Source of the DNA: a virus
Direction: 5' to 3' (one strand)
DNA: 63,085 nucleotides
Virus record (IMG/VR): IMGVR_UViG_3300017917_003968
Coordinates: 1 to 63,085 of that record
Shown here one piece after another: positions 38,278 to 46,501 of this stretch (position 1 is its first letter; each line of letters begins with the position of its first letter). The notes under the pieces were generated by a model. That model saw only the letters and a list, made by a program, of their open reading frames with translations, made no database searches and was not told the origin of the DNA. A program made the position numbers and the translations under genes.

Positions 38278-40713
38278 ATGATAAAAACAGTGATAGCAGT
38301 GTACCCAGGACGTTTTCAACCAATGGGTCGCCATCATTTTGATGCTTATAAGTGGTTAGCTAGTAAATTTGGTAAAGATAAAACATTTATAGCTACATCT
38401 GATAAAGTTGATTTACCAAAAAGTCCGCTTTCTTTTAAAGAGAAAAAAATGATTGCAGATAAATATGGTATTGGCAATCAATTTATACAAGTTAAAAATC
38501 CATATAAAGCAGAAGAAATAACATCTAAATTTGATCCTAATACAACAGCAATAGTGTTTATGGTAGGATCTAAAGATATGCAAGAAGATCCTAGATTTAA
38601 AATAGGAAAATTAAAATCTGGAAAAGACTCATATTTTCAAGTATATGATCCAAAAAAACCACTAGCTCCATATACAGAGCATGGTTATTTAATTGTAGCA
38701 CCACATGTTTCATTAGAAATACCAGGATATGGTGAAATGAGTGGAACAGAAATTAGAAAAGCTTTATCTCAAGATCCAAAACAAAATTCTAAATTATTTA
38801 AGTATATATTTGGATTTGAAGATCCTAAATTACAAGATTTATTATACAAAAAATTTACACAAAATAAAAAAATTAATGAATCTATAATAAAAATATTAGT
38901 AGAGGGTATTAGCAAGAATTTATTAAATGAAGGAGGTCATGTTTTTAAAACTGAAGATGGTAAAGAAGCTACTCAAAGAATAAATAAAATAGATGTAATA
39001 CCTACTGTAAAATATTTAGAGAAAATAACTAATTTAGATTTAGTAGATAATATGTTAGGAACTACTGGTAAAAAAGACAGTAGTGGAGATTTAGATTTAG
39101 CTGTTGATGAAAATGAAATTTCAAAAAATGATCTAGTATCTTTATTGTCTAAGTATTTTTCAAAAAACGATATTAAAAAAATTGGTACTAATGTACATTT
39201 AAAAACTCCAATTAATGGAGATCCTAAAAATGGTTATGTACAATCTGACTTTATGTTTGGAGATAGAGACTGGATGAAATTTAGTATGAAAGGAGGTGCT
39301 GATAATTCTAAATTTAAAGGAGTAGATCGTCATTTATTAATGTCATCTATTGCAAAAGCATTAGGATTAAAGTGGTCTTATATAAATGGATTAGTAGATA
39401 GACAAACAAATAAAGTTATTACAAAAAATCCTGATGAAATTGCTAAAATATTATTAGGAGATAAAGCAACTAGTGAAGATTTATCTAATGTAGAATCAAT
39501 AATCAATATTATAAAAAATAAACCCAATTATAAAAACTTAATAGCACAAGCAGAAACTGATTTTGATAAAAAAGGATTAACATTAAATGAAGAACTAATA
39601 AATGAAGCTGAAGCAAGAATACAACACCCAGAAGATTTAACATATTGGGAAGGTAGTAAAGGTGCAAAAAGAGCTCTAGCAACTATGTTATCTATAATTA
39701 AAGATCCAAATAAAGCATCAGTAAAATGGGATGGTAGTCCTGCAGTAATATTTGGTGTAGGAGATGATGGTAAATTTATTCTAACAGATAAATCTGGTTT
39801 TACTGCAAAAGGATATAATGGTAAAGCAACTTCTGGTGAAGAATTAAAGAATATGTTTTTAAATAGAGGAAAAAAATCTGGTAAACCTATTTCTAAAGAA
39901 TATATTAATTTTGCAAATAGTATGGGCAATATTTTTAACATATTTAAAAATTCTTTTCCAAAAAACTTAAAAGGATTTTTTAAAGGAGATCTATTATATC
40001 AATCTACCCCAGAGATAGAAAATGATCACTATGTATTTAAACCAAATATAACTACATATTCAGTATTAGCTGATAGTGATATGGGAAAAAAAATTGGAGC
40101 AAGTAAAGTAGGTGTTGTATTACATAGATATATTTCTACAGAAGGTCAAGAAATTCCTATAAAAAATATATCAGACTATAATTTTAACACTAATTCTGGA
40201 TTATTTGTAGTACCCCCAGTATTTATACAAAGTCCTCCCAAAGTTAATATTAGTAATATATCAAATATTAAAAATCAAATATCAGCTAATGCAAAAGACA
40301 TAGATACACTATTAGACAAATCTAAATTAGTATCTATGAAAATTTCAAATCTTCCTGATTTATTATATAAATTTACAAATTCAAAAGTAGATAATTTAAA
40401 ATCATTAACTAGTAGAGAATTTATTGAGTTTATAAAAAAAGAATCGTCTTTATCTGAAATTAAAAAAAATAATATTATAGAATATTGTAATAATAATATA
40501 AAATCATTAGATAAATTATTTTTAACAGTACAAGGTATAATAGCAATAAAAGATGATTTAATAAATCAATTAGATTCTCAAGATTTAGGAGTTAAATCAT
40601 CTATAGGTGATCTAGCAGGAGGGGAGGGCTATGTAATTTCAGATCCTAGAGGAGACATAAAATTAGTTAATAGATCAGGATTTACTGCAGCAAATAGAGC
40701 TATTCAAAGATAA
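38278..40713 (+). CDS. Three-domain nucleotidyltransferase/ligase-like fusion protein
   Basis: An 811-residue chain. Domain 1 (1-165): NMNAT/cytidylyltransferase type, with YPGRFQPMGRHHFDAY (9-24, a degenerate HxGH) and MSGTEIRKAL (154-163, the SxTxxR motif). Domain 2 (about 225-400): polymerase-beta-type nucleotidyltransferase, with SSGDLDLAVD (268-277, two Asp) and SDFMF (third Asp, D324). Domain 3 (about 444-811): DUF6267-like with covalent ligase-type motifs, namely KWDG (483-486, nucleotide-binding Lys), FFKGDLLY (567-574), EGYVI (783-787) and IKLVNR (794-799). Helical linkers contain L-N-E (216-218) and I-N-E (441-443), possible sites for the prohead protease. The substrate is unknown; nucleic-acid end modification, ligation or repair is plausible. 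Confidence 0.8.
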   Translation: MIKTVIAVYPGRFQPMGRHHFDAYKWLASKFGKDKTFIATSDKVDLPKSPLSFKEKKMIADKYGIGNQFIQVKNPYKAEEITSKFDPNTTAIVFMVGSKDMQEDPRFKIGKLKSGKDSYFQVYDPKKPLAPYTEHGYLIVAPHVSLEIPGYGEMSGTEIRKALSQDPKQNSKLFKYIFGFEDPKLQDLLYKKFTQNKKINESIIKILVEGISKNLLNEGGHVFKTEDGKEATQRINKIDVIPTVKYLEKITNLDLVDNMLGTTGKKDSSGDLDLAVDENEISKNDLVSLLSKYFSKNDIKKIGTNVHLKTPINGDPKNGYVQSDFMFGDRDWMKFSMKGGADNSKFKGVDRHLLMSSIAKALGLKWSYINGLVDRQTNKVITKNPDEIAKILLGDKATSEDLSNVESIINIIKNKPNYKNLIAQAETDFDKKGLTLNEELINEAEARIQHPEDLTYWEGSKGAKRALATMLSIIKDPNKASVKWDGSPAVIFGVGDDGKFILTDKSGFTAKGYNGKATSGEELKNMFLNRGKKSGKPISKEYINFANSMGNIFNIFKNSFPKNLKGFFKGDLLYQSTPEIENDHYVFKPNITTYSVLADSDMGKKIGASKVGVVLHRYISTEGQEIPIKNISDYNFNTNSGLFVVPPVFIQSPPKVNISNISNIKNQISANAKDIDTLLDKSKLVSMKISNLPDLLYKFTNSKVDNLKSLTSREFIEFIKKESSLSEIKKNNIIEYCNNNIKSLDKLFLTVQGIIAIKDDLINQLDSQDLGVKSSIGDLAGGEGYVISDPRGDIKLVNRSGFTAANRAIQR

Positions 40714-40724
40714 TAATATAATAT

Positions 40725-41141
40725 ATGGAACAAGATAAGAAACAACAAATTATAAATGAATTTATTGATTTTTGTAAACAAAAATTAGAAATAGCTCATT
40801 TACCTAATATAGAATTTATAACAGATATAAAATGGGTTACTGAAAATCGTAGTTTTGGAGGTTATAATCCATATTATAAAACTTTAACAGTATATATTAA
40901 TAATAGAAATTTAGCAGATATATTAAGAACTTTATCACATGAATTAGTTCATCATAAACAAAATGAATTAGGTCAACTTACAAGTGATAATGATGGAAAT
41001 ACTGGATCAGACATAGAAAATGAAGCAAACTCAGTATCAGGAATAATAATGAGAGAGTTTGGCCAAAAAAATAATAAAATTTACGAAAATAAACAAATAA
41101 TAAAACAATTATTATTACTAGAATTACAAAATAAATCATAA
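40725..41141 (+). CDS. HExxH metallopeptidase-like protein (138 aa)
   Basis: A 138-residue protein containing TLSHELVHHKQNELGQL, a HELVH zinc-protease signature (HExxH) with a helix that follows. A nearby Glu in IENEANSVSGIIMREF could be the third zinc ligand, as in minimal Zn-metallopeptidase or SprT-like proteins. It could cleave a phage or host protein, or be a non-catalytic relic. From memory such genes recur next to DUF6267 genes in T4-like marine phages. It lies 11 nt after the three-domain protein. Confidence 0.7.
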   Translation: MEQDKKQQIINEFIDFCKQKLEIAHLPNIEFITDIKWVTENRSFGGYNPYYKTLTVYINNRNLADILRTLSHELVHHKQNELGQLTSDNDGNTGSDIENEANSVSGIIMREFGQKNNKIYENKQIIKQLLLLELQNKS

Positions 41142-41146
41142 GTTAT

Positions 41147-41725
41147 ATGTTACCAAAAGAGTCTACGTTAAAAAAAGAGTTTAAAAAGAGTGATGTACAA
41201 AGAATGAGAAATCTCATAACTGGTAAATCAGGAGATAGAACTCAAGTTTCAGCAGGTTGGGAAAAAAAACAAATAGATCATAAAGAAGGAGACATTTGGG
41301 AAGAAAATGAAAAATTATGGACTATTAAAAATGGAATAAAACAAACAGTTACTAAATTAGATAAATTTAAAGGTATAGTTTTATTACCATTAACTTGTCC
41401 TAGTTGTGGAAAACCTATGAAATCTACTGAAATAAACAAAAAAATGTATTCAATACATAAAAAATGTTTAGATTGTGTAGTAATTATGGAAACAAACATG
41501 AAGACTGAAGGTTCTTACAATCAGTATGAAAAAAGTATGATCAATTCTAATAAAAATGCTAGTTTAGAAGAAGTTGAACAAGCTTTAAATCAGTGGTTTT
41601 TAGATAAAGATAGTTTTATTTCAGAAGCAGGAGATATAGAAAGCTGGTCTGGAGGTGATAAAACTAAAATGTATGAAGAAATAAAAGCTAATTTGGATAA
41701 ACTAAAAAATATAGATATTTATTAA
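41147..41725 (+). CDS. Zinc-ribbon hypothetical protein (192 aa)
   Basis: A 192-residue protein with a central four-Cys zinc site, CPSCGKPM ... HKKCLDCVV (about residues 85-107), flanked by a helical N-terminus and an acidic helical C-terminus (ASLEEVEQALNQWFLDKDSF). The start is MLPKESTLKKEFKKSDVQRMRNLITGKSG, a basic stretch that could bind nucleic acid. It is conserved-looking and in the block of small genes before the terminase. Function unknown. Confidence 0.65.
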   Translation: MLPKESTLKKEFKKSDVQRMRNLITGKSGDRTQVSAGWEKKQIDHKEGDIWEENEKLWTIKNGIKQTVTKLDKFKGIVLLPLTCPSCGKPMKSTEINKKMYSIHKKCLDCVVIMETNMKTEGSYNQYEKSMINSNKNASLEEVEQALNQWFLDKDSFISEAGDIESWSGGDKTKMYEEIKANLDKLKNIDIY

Positions 41726-41737
41726 AAACATTATAGT

Positions 41738-42358
41738 ATGCCTTCGCATTCAAAACAACAACAAAAATTAATGGGAATAGTTCATGCACTACAAACTGGT
41801 GATATGAAGCCTTCTGAAGCATCACCTAAAGCCCAAAAAATGGCAAAATTAATGAAAAAAGGAGATGTTACTGATTATGCATCAACTAAACATAAAGGAC
41901 TTCCTAAAAAAGTAAAAAAAGAAGGTATTGATGGAGCTATAACAGATTTATATGCTGTACAAATTCCATATTCTGGATGTACTCAAGATTCTTTAGTAAC
42001 TCCTTTTAGTCCATTACAGGGAATTCCTACAGATAAAATATCCCATGATCAAATCCACGCAGTATATCCAGATCAAGAAATGGCAAACTCTGCGGCGCAA
42101 GGATTATATGAAGATCATTGTAATCAAGAAGCTATGTTAGAAGAAAAAAAATCTTCTACATCTGATAAAATTAAAAAAGCAATTACTCAATTAGAGAAAA
42201 AACATAAAGAACATATAAAGTTAGCTAAAGAAGATCCTAAAAATGCAAAGCAACATAGAGATCATATCGCAAAAATAACTGGTCAAATTGATGATTTAAT
42301 GACTAAATTAGAAAGAATTGAAAAGTCAAAAAAAGAATTAAATAAAAAAGAAGATTAA
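41738..42358 (+). CDS. DUF3008-like small phage protein (206 aa)
   Basis: A 206-residue protein starting MPSHSKQQQKLMGIVHALQTGDMKPSEASPKAQKMAKLMKKGDVTDYASTKHKGLPKKV, the recognisable DUF3008 N-terminus (A-SK-QQ--M---------G----ASP-A-K-A--M----V-DFA-T-HKGLP). The second half is a Lys/Glu-rich helix (KSSTSDKIKKAITQLEKKHKEH). DUF3008 proteins are phage proteins of unknown role, commonly found in T4-like cyanophages. Located in the pre-terminase block. Confidence 0.75.
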   Translation: MPSHSKQQQKLMGIVHALQTGDMKPSEASPKAQKMAKLMKKGDVTDYASTKHKGLPKKVKKEGIDGAITDLYAVQIPYSGCTQDSLVTPFSPLQGIPTDKISHDQIHAVYPDQEMANSAAQGLYEDHCNQEAMLEEKKSSTSDKIKKAITQLEKKHKEHIKLAKEDPKNAKQHRDHIAKITGQIDDLMTKLERIEKSKKELNKKED

Positions 42359-42370
42359 ATTTAAAAAATA

Positions 42371-42742
42371 ATGGAACAATTTGCATCTTTAATAGGGACT
42401 TTAATGCAAAGTCGTAATCAAGCACATATATATCATCTTCAAGCTGAAGGTGTTGGATCTTTTGCAGCTCATAAAGCATTGGAAGACTATTATACTGGTA
42501 TAATTGATTTAATAGATGGTATAACTGAATCATTTCAAGGCAGATATGGTATTGTTAGAGGCTATAGAATGACTTCGATGATAAAAGAAGATCAAAATCC
42601 TTTATTATATTTTCAAGGATTATGTAAATTTGTAGAAACCATTAGAACCCAGATACCACAAGATTCGTATATACAAAATCAAGTTGATGAAATTGTTGAT
42701 CTAATAGAATCTACTAAATATAAACTTACATTCTTACACTAA
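42371..42742 (+). CDS. Helical protein of the DUF5856/Dps-like type (123 aa)
   Basis: A 123-residue four-helix-type protein: SRNQAHIYHLQAEGVGSFAAHKALEDYYTGIIDLIDGITESFQGRYGIVRGY. The spacing of H, E, H and D residues resembles ferritin/Dps-like bundles and phage DUF5856 proteins. The key motif is HIYHLQAEG ... AAHKAL-DYY. A metal-binding role is possible but not shown. It is adjacent to other small genes conserved in T4-like phages. Confidence 0.65.
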   Translation: MEQFASLIGTLMQSRNQAHIYHLQAEGVGSFAAHKALEDYYTGIIDLIDGITESFQGRYGIVRGYRMTSMIKEDQNPLLYFQGLCKFVETIRTQIPQDSYIQNQVDEIVDLIESTKYKLTFLH

Positions 42743-42743
42743 T

Positions 42744-43070
42744 ATGATGCATGAATTAAATCCAGGAGAGTTTTGCCCCCAATGTTTAGCAGAATATATA
42801 AAAGAGTGTTGGCAACAACCTATTTTAGAAGCTAAATATCAAGGTAGAACAGTACCATTAGGTAAACCAATGGCTGGAGATACTAAAAAATTCAAAGTTT
42901 ATGTAAAAAATGCTAAAGGCAATGTTGTTAAAGTTAATTTTGGTCAAAAAGGAGTTCATATAAAAAAGAATAATCCTAAAAGAAGAAAAAGTTTTAGAGC
43001 AAGACATCACTGTGATACTAATCCAGGACCAAGATGGAAAGCTAGATATTGGTCATGTAGAAAATGGTAA
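42744..43070 (+). CDS. Small basic protein with conserved C-terminal KW motif (108 aa)
   Basis: A 108-residue protein. The N-terminus has FCPQCLAEY (CxxC). The basic C-terminus KRRKSFRARHHCDTNPGPRWKARYWSCRKW ends in the Trp-rich 'RYWSC-KW' motif that I recall from small conserved proteins of T4-like cyanophages and marine phages. The two Cys pairs could bind zinc. Role unknown. It begins 1 nt after the preceding stop. Confidence 0.65.
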   Translation: MMHELNPGEFCPQCLAEYIKECWQQPILEAKYQGRTVPLGKPMAGDTKKFKVYVKNAKGNVVKVNFGQKGVHIKKNNPKRRKSFRARHHCDTNPGPRWKARYWSCRKW

Positions 43071-43074
43071 AAAT

Positions 43075-43455
43075 ATGATAAAATTAATAGACTTACTAAG
43101 AGAACATCAAAACGGAGAACAAAAACCATATATGCACTCTCCTGTTGGATTTAGTTGTGCAGTATGTGAATATTATTATAAAGAAAATGATATGCATATG
43201 TGTAGTAATCAAAATTATGCAGATTATATGAATACTAATCAATTAGTTGATGAAATTGGTCAACAAATAGAAGATCCTACAAAGTGGTGTTCAAATTGGT
43301 TTGAGCCAAAAACTCAAAAATTACAAGAAAAAAATAAAGGTCTTTGGTACAATATAAGAGCCCAAAGAGCTAGAGGAGAAAAACCAGCAAGAAAAGGTTC
43401 TAAAGCATATAATTTAGCAGTAAAAGCAGCAAAAGAAATAAATAAAAATACATAA
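43075..43455 (+). CDS. DUF5872-like protein with Cys motif (126 aa)
   Basis: A 126-residue protein starting at the ATG at 43075, just after the previous gene's stop; an upstream in-frame ATG at 43012 lies inside that gene. The first part (SPVGFSCAVCEYYYKENDMHMCSN) has CxxC and a further Cys, with CSNWFEP later (four Cys in all). The C-terminal GLWYNIRAQRARGEKPARKGSKAYNLAVKAAKEIN is the recognisable DUF5872-type basic tail, 'LW-NI-A-RARGEKPAR-G'. Function unknown. Confidence 0.7.
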   Translation: MIKLIDLLREHQNGEQKPYMHSPVGFSCAVCEYYYKENDMHMCSNQNYADYMNTNQLVDEIGQQIEDPTKWCSNWFEPKTQKLQEKNKGLWYNIRAQRARGEKPARKGSKAYNLAVKAAKEINKNT

Positions 43456-43466
43456 TTATAAATAGC

Positions 43467-43685
43467 ATGAAGCATAATGTATCATATTATAGAGAAAGAT
43501 TATTAGCTGAAGATCATGAAGTATCTATGGCATTAAGTAGTCTTCAGTCTATTATAAAATCAGCAACAGATTTAGTACAAAAATTAGGAAATGAAGAAAG
43601 AGATATACCAGGTTGGATTCAAGATCATATTACTAATGCTGAAAATTATATAAATCAGGCTTCAAAAGGTTTTCATGAACTATAA
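43467..43685 (+). CDS. Small helical phage protein (72 aa)
   Basis: A 72-residue helical protein: SYYRERLLAEDHEVSMALSSLQSIIKSATDLVQKLGNEERDIPGWIQDHITNAENYINQASKGF. The segment 'DIPGWIQDHIT-AENYI-QA' is reminiscent of small conserved proteins near portal/terminase genes of T4-like phages. The ATG is preceded by TATAAATA (43457-43464). No function assigned. Confidence 0.65.
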   Translation: MKHNVSYYRERLLAEDHEVSMALSSLQSIIKSATDLVQKLGNEERDIPGWIQDHITNAENYINQASKGFHEL

Positions 43686-43687
43686 TT

Positions 43688-43695
43688 ATATTTAT
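43688..43695 (+). promoter_or_regulatory. ATATTTAT motif upstream of 43705
   Basis: Context TATATTTATAGATA, 9 nt before the ATG at 43705. Another member of the motif family. Confidence 0.3.
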
Positions 43696-43704
43696 AGATA
43701 ATAT

Positions 43705-45462
43705 ATGAATAATAAAAAAGTGGATAATAATATATTAAAGGGTATACTTTTACAAGAGTTTAGTGAAACTTTTGAAGAGAATCCTATGGCATTTATTCTT
43801 AATAAGTATCAAGGTCTTAAAAAAACTCTTGAATATTTAATGACTCCATCTTTTGGAGAATATGTTACTGCAATATATGTAGTAGCACCAAAACCAACTA
43901 CATTTAAAATTGTCTTACATAATGGACAGTTTTTCTTTTTACAATTTATGGGTAAAGCTTATCAGGCAACTATCCAAGGTAAAAATTATTATTTAATGAC
44001 AATTGGTGAGAAAGAAAGAGCTATGGTAGCGCTTTCTAGATTACTAAGATTTGGAAATCCATTAAAAACAAAAGGTCCTGAAGGAGCAGAACAAGCTACT
44101 AGAGGAGCAGAAGGACCAGATAGTGAATTAGGAGCAGAGTCAACACCAGAAGAAACCTCAGAAACATCGCCAGAAGAATTAGCAGAAATATCAAATATAG
44201 AAAACAAAATGAAAACAACTAATATACAAGAGATTAAAATATTAGAATCACTATTATTAAAAGAAGCAGCTGGAGCAGAGTCTACGGCTGCAGAACAAGT
44301 CATAGTATTATTAATAAATAATAAACCTAATATAACGAATATAGAAAGTATGTCAGAATTTTTATCTTCTGAAGATCCAGATGCTATGTTTCTTGTTTCT
44401 TATTATAACAAATATATGAAAAAATCTGGTATGCCAATTGAAAAATTGTACTTTAATGCAATAACTAAATTACCAGATACATCAAATGCTGAACAATTAG
44501 GTAAAAATCAATATGAAACAACTCAAGATTGGAGAAATTTTGGAGGTATTAAAAAAGTAACATCTAAAACAGATATTGCAACTTCTGCTGCAAAGTATTC
44601 TGTAAAAAATGGAAATACAGCTGTTAGAGTATTAGATGCATCAGTTCCTCAAGCAACAGCTTTAATTAATTATACTATAAATAAATTAAATTATGATGAA
44701 GAAATTAAAGTTGAAATTGGAAAAAGTGTAAATAGATTAAAAAAATTATCTAAAGAAAGTTCTTTTAAATTAAGTAGAATATATAAAGGAAAAAAATATG
44801 ATAAAAAAGGTTTAGGTGAAATAAATAATAAAGCACTACAACAAGTAATTGCTGAATTTGAAAAAAATACTGATGATTTAAATAAAACTGTTGATAAGAT
44901 ATTTAAAAAAGCACAACAAAATCCAAAATTCAATCAAACATTTATATATGAATCTATAACAGGAGAAGGGATGCTTAGCCCAGGATCTATAGGATCAGCA
45001 GATAAAATATTAACATTTGAAAAATATTTTGCAGATTTTAAAGTAATTCCAATGCAAACAGCATCTAAAAAAATATCAAGTGCATATATAGCCCCTAAAT
45101 TTGGAACTAAAACATCTGGAAGTAGAATAGCAAAAACATTACAGCAAGGTTATAAAGAAAAGCCAGTAAAAGAAGAATTACAAGAAATTATAAATGAATT
45201 TAATAAAACTTTAATACTACAAGAGAAATTTGAATCTAAAAAAGTATTATTAGAAGCAAATATAATACAAAAAGGAGCAGATTATATTAAAAATAAATTT
45301 AAAGAATTAATAGATAGATTATCTCAATTTTTTACTAATTTAATTGAAAAAATAATAGAATTTGCAAAAGAATCTTATAATAAAGCCCTTAGTTTATTTG
45401 GTATTGAAGTAAAAGTTGAATCTTTTTCTTATGACGCAACTATGACATATAATGAATTATAA
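43705..45462 (+). CDS. Large hypothetical protein with acidic linker (585 aa)
   Basis: A 585-residue protein in a head-gene setting. Residues 1-120 form a beta/alpha domain with a hydrophobic core (GEYVTAIYVVAPKPTTFKIVLHN). Residues about 125-165 are a low-complexity acidic/Pro/Glu/Thr linker (EETSETSPEELAE). A long Lys-rich alpha/beta part follows, and the C-terminal coiled-coil-like helix (YIKNKFKELIDRLSQFFTNLIEKII) is followed by a short tail. A putative prohead-protease site LKE|A occurs at about residues 190-193 (LLLKEAAGAES). It may be an internal head or packaged protein. The antisense frames are shadows. Confidence 0.6.
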   Translation: MNNKKVDNNILKGILLQEFSETFEENPMAFILNKYQGLKKTLEYLMTPSFGEYVTAIYVVAPKPTTFKIVLHNGQFFFLQFMGKAYQATIQGKNYYLMTIGEKERAMVALSRLLRFGNPLKTKGPEGAEQATRGAEGPDSELGAESTPEETSETSPEELAEISNIENKMKTTNIQEIKILESLLLKEAAGAESTAAEQVIVLLINNKPNITNIESMSEFLSSEDPDAMFLVSYYNKYMKKSGMPIEKLYFNAITKLPDTSNAEQLGKNQYETTQDWRNFGGIKKVTSKTDIATSAAKYSVKNGNTAVRVLDASVPQATALINYTINKLNYDEEIKVEIGKSVNRLKKLSKESSFKLSRIYKGKKYDKKGLGEINNKALQQVIAEFEKNTDDLNKTVDKIFKKAQQNPKFNQTFIYESITGEGMLSPGSIGSADKILTFEKYFADFKVIPMQTASKKISSAYIAPKFGTKTSGSRIAKTLQQGYKEKPVKEELQEIINEFNKTLILQEKFESKKVLLEANIIQKGADYIKNKFKELIDRLSQFFTNLIEKIIEFAKESYNKALSLFGIEVKVESFSYDATMTYNEL

Positions 45463-45528
45463 TAGAGACTAAAAACTATTTTAGTATATTATAAATACTT
45501 TGTTGTATATTAGACTAAAATAAAATCT

Positions 45529-45774
45529 ATGGCAAAAAAAGAATCAAGTTTTCGAACTCTTACAACAGTAGACGGTATTACTTTTCATCTATATGAAGAT
45601 GATCAAGGTATTGTAAAACCGCACTCAGCTACTGGACCGTCAATTATTTATCCAAAATCATTAGCTAAACCAGATGAATATTACATCTATGGAGTTAAAT
45701 ATAATTTTGATAAATGGTTAGAATTATCTAGACCATTAAGGAAAACTTTATCACAAGAAGATTTTGTTGATTAA
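45529..45774 (+). CDS. Small hypothetical protein (81 aa)
   Basis: An 81-residue protein with beta strands FRTLTTVDGITFHLYEDDQGIVKPHSATGPSIIYPKS and a helical end (WLELSRPLRKTLSQED). 'DGI-FHLYED--GI--PHSATGPSIIYP' looks like a small beta-barrel/SH3 type unit; no family named. A TATAAATA lies at 45490-45497, 31 nt upstream of the ATG. Confidence 0.6.
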   Translation: MAKKESSFRTLTTVDGITFHLYEDDQGIVKPHSATGPSIIYPKSLAKPDEYYIYGVKYNFDKWLELSRPLRKTLSQEDFVD

Positions 45775-45777
45775 TAA

Positions 45778-45785
45778 ATATTTAT
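45778..45785 (+). promoter_or_regulatory. ATATTTAT motif upstream of the terminase operon
   Basis: Context AATATTTATAAG, 23 nt before the ATG at 45809. It would start the transcript carrying the membrane protein, terminase and portal genes. Confidence 0.35.
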
Positions 45786-45808
45786 AAGAAACAACAAAAT
45801 TATTATCT

Positions 45809-46501
45809 ATGAGTAAGTTATTTATTTCTATTTTATCCGGAGTATTAATCGGATTAGTTATTTGGTATACATTTCTGTATAAACCAGAAAGTTTTAATAC
45901 AAAACCATATGAATCTAAAATAGATTCTTTACAAAAAAAAGTTGATTCATTTTTATTAAAAAATGATAGTTTATCAAATTCAATTAAATTAACAGAGGAA
46001 AGTAATTTATTTTTAGCTAAAAAAAATCAAGAGTTAAAAATTAAAGTTAGTAAACTAAAGTATAAAACAATAGTAGAAAAACCTGAAATAAAATATACGC
46101 CTACACAAGTAGATAGTTTTTTTAAGGAAAAATATCCTGCAGAATATAAAAAATACTCAATAGATACTACAAAATTACCAATAGAAGTATCAAAATCTAT
46201 TGTATCTGATATAAAAGAATGTGAAGTTAATAAAAATGTCATACTAATACAAGATACAATTATTAATAATCTAGATAGTTTAGTTATTGGTAAAGATTCT
46301 GTTATAACATTATTAAAAGATAAAGATCTAAATAATCAAAATATTATAAAAACTCAAAAAGATCAAACTGATAATTATAAAATTTTAGTAGCTGGATTAA
46401 AAGATGAGATTAAGTTTAAAGATAAAAAATTAAAATTTCAAAAAATAGAAAGAATAATTATGGGTATTTTTATAATTGGTCTTTTTTTAGGAACTAGATA
46501 A
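45809..46501 (+). CDS. Membrane protein with N- and C-terminal TM helices and coiled coil (230 aa)
   Basis: A 230-residue protein. The N-terminal SKLFISILSGVLIGLVIWYTFLYK is a transmembrane helix, the middle ~170 residues are a charged coiled-coil-like region (SKIDSLQKKVDSFLLKNDSLSNSIKL), and the C-terminus IERIIMGIFIIGLFLGT is a second membrane helix. The two-helix hairpin with a long periplasmic-type coiled coil resembles unimolecular spanin-like or envelope-bridging proteins, but no lysis motif is present. Its TAA overlaps the ATG of the terminase gene (TAATG), so the two are coupled. Confidence 0.65.
   Translation: MSKLFISILSGVLIGLVIWYTFLYKPESFNTKPYESKIDSLQKKVDSFLLKNDSLSNSIKLTEESNLFLAKKNQELKIKVSKLKYKTIVEKPEIKYTPTQVDSFFKEKYPAEYKKYSIDTTKLPIEVSKSIVSDIKECEVNKNVILIQDTIINNLDSLVIGKDSVITLLKDKDLNNQNIIKTQKDQTDNYKILVAGLKDEIKFKDKKLKFQKIERIIMGIFIIGLFLGTR

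Noticed and set aside
43012-43074. Upstream start for the DUF5872-like gene
   Set aside because: It lies inside the preceding gene; the Met at 43075 follows that gene's stop.
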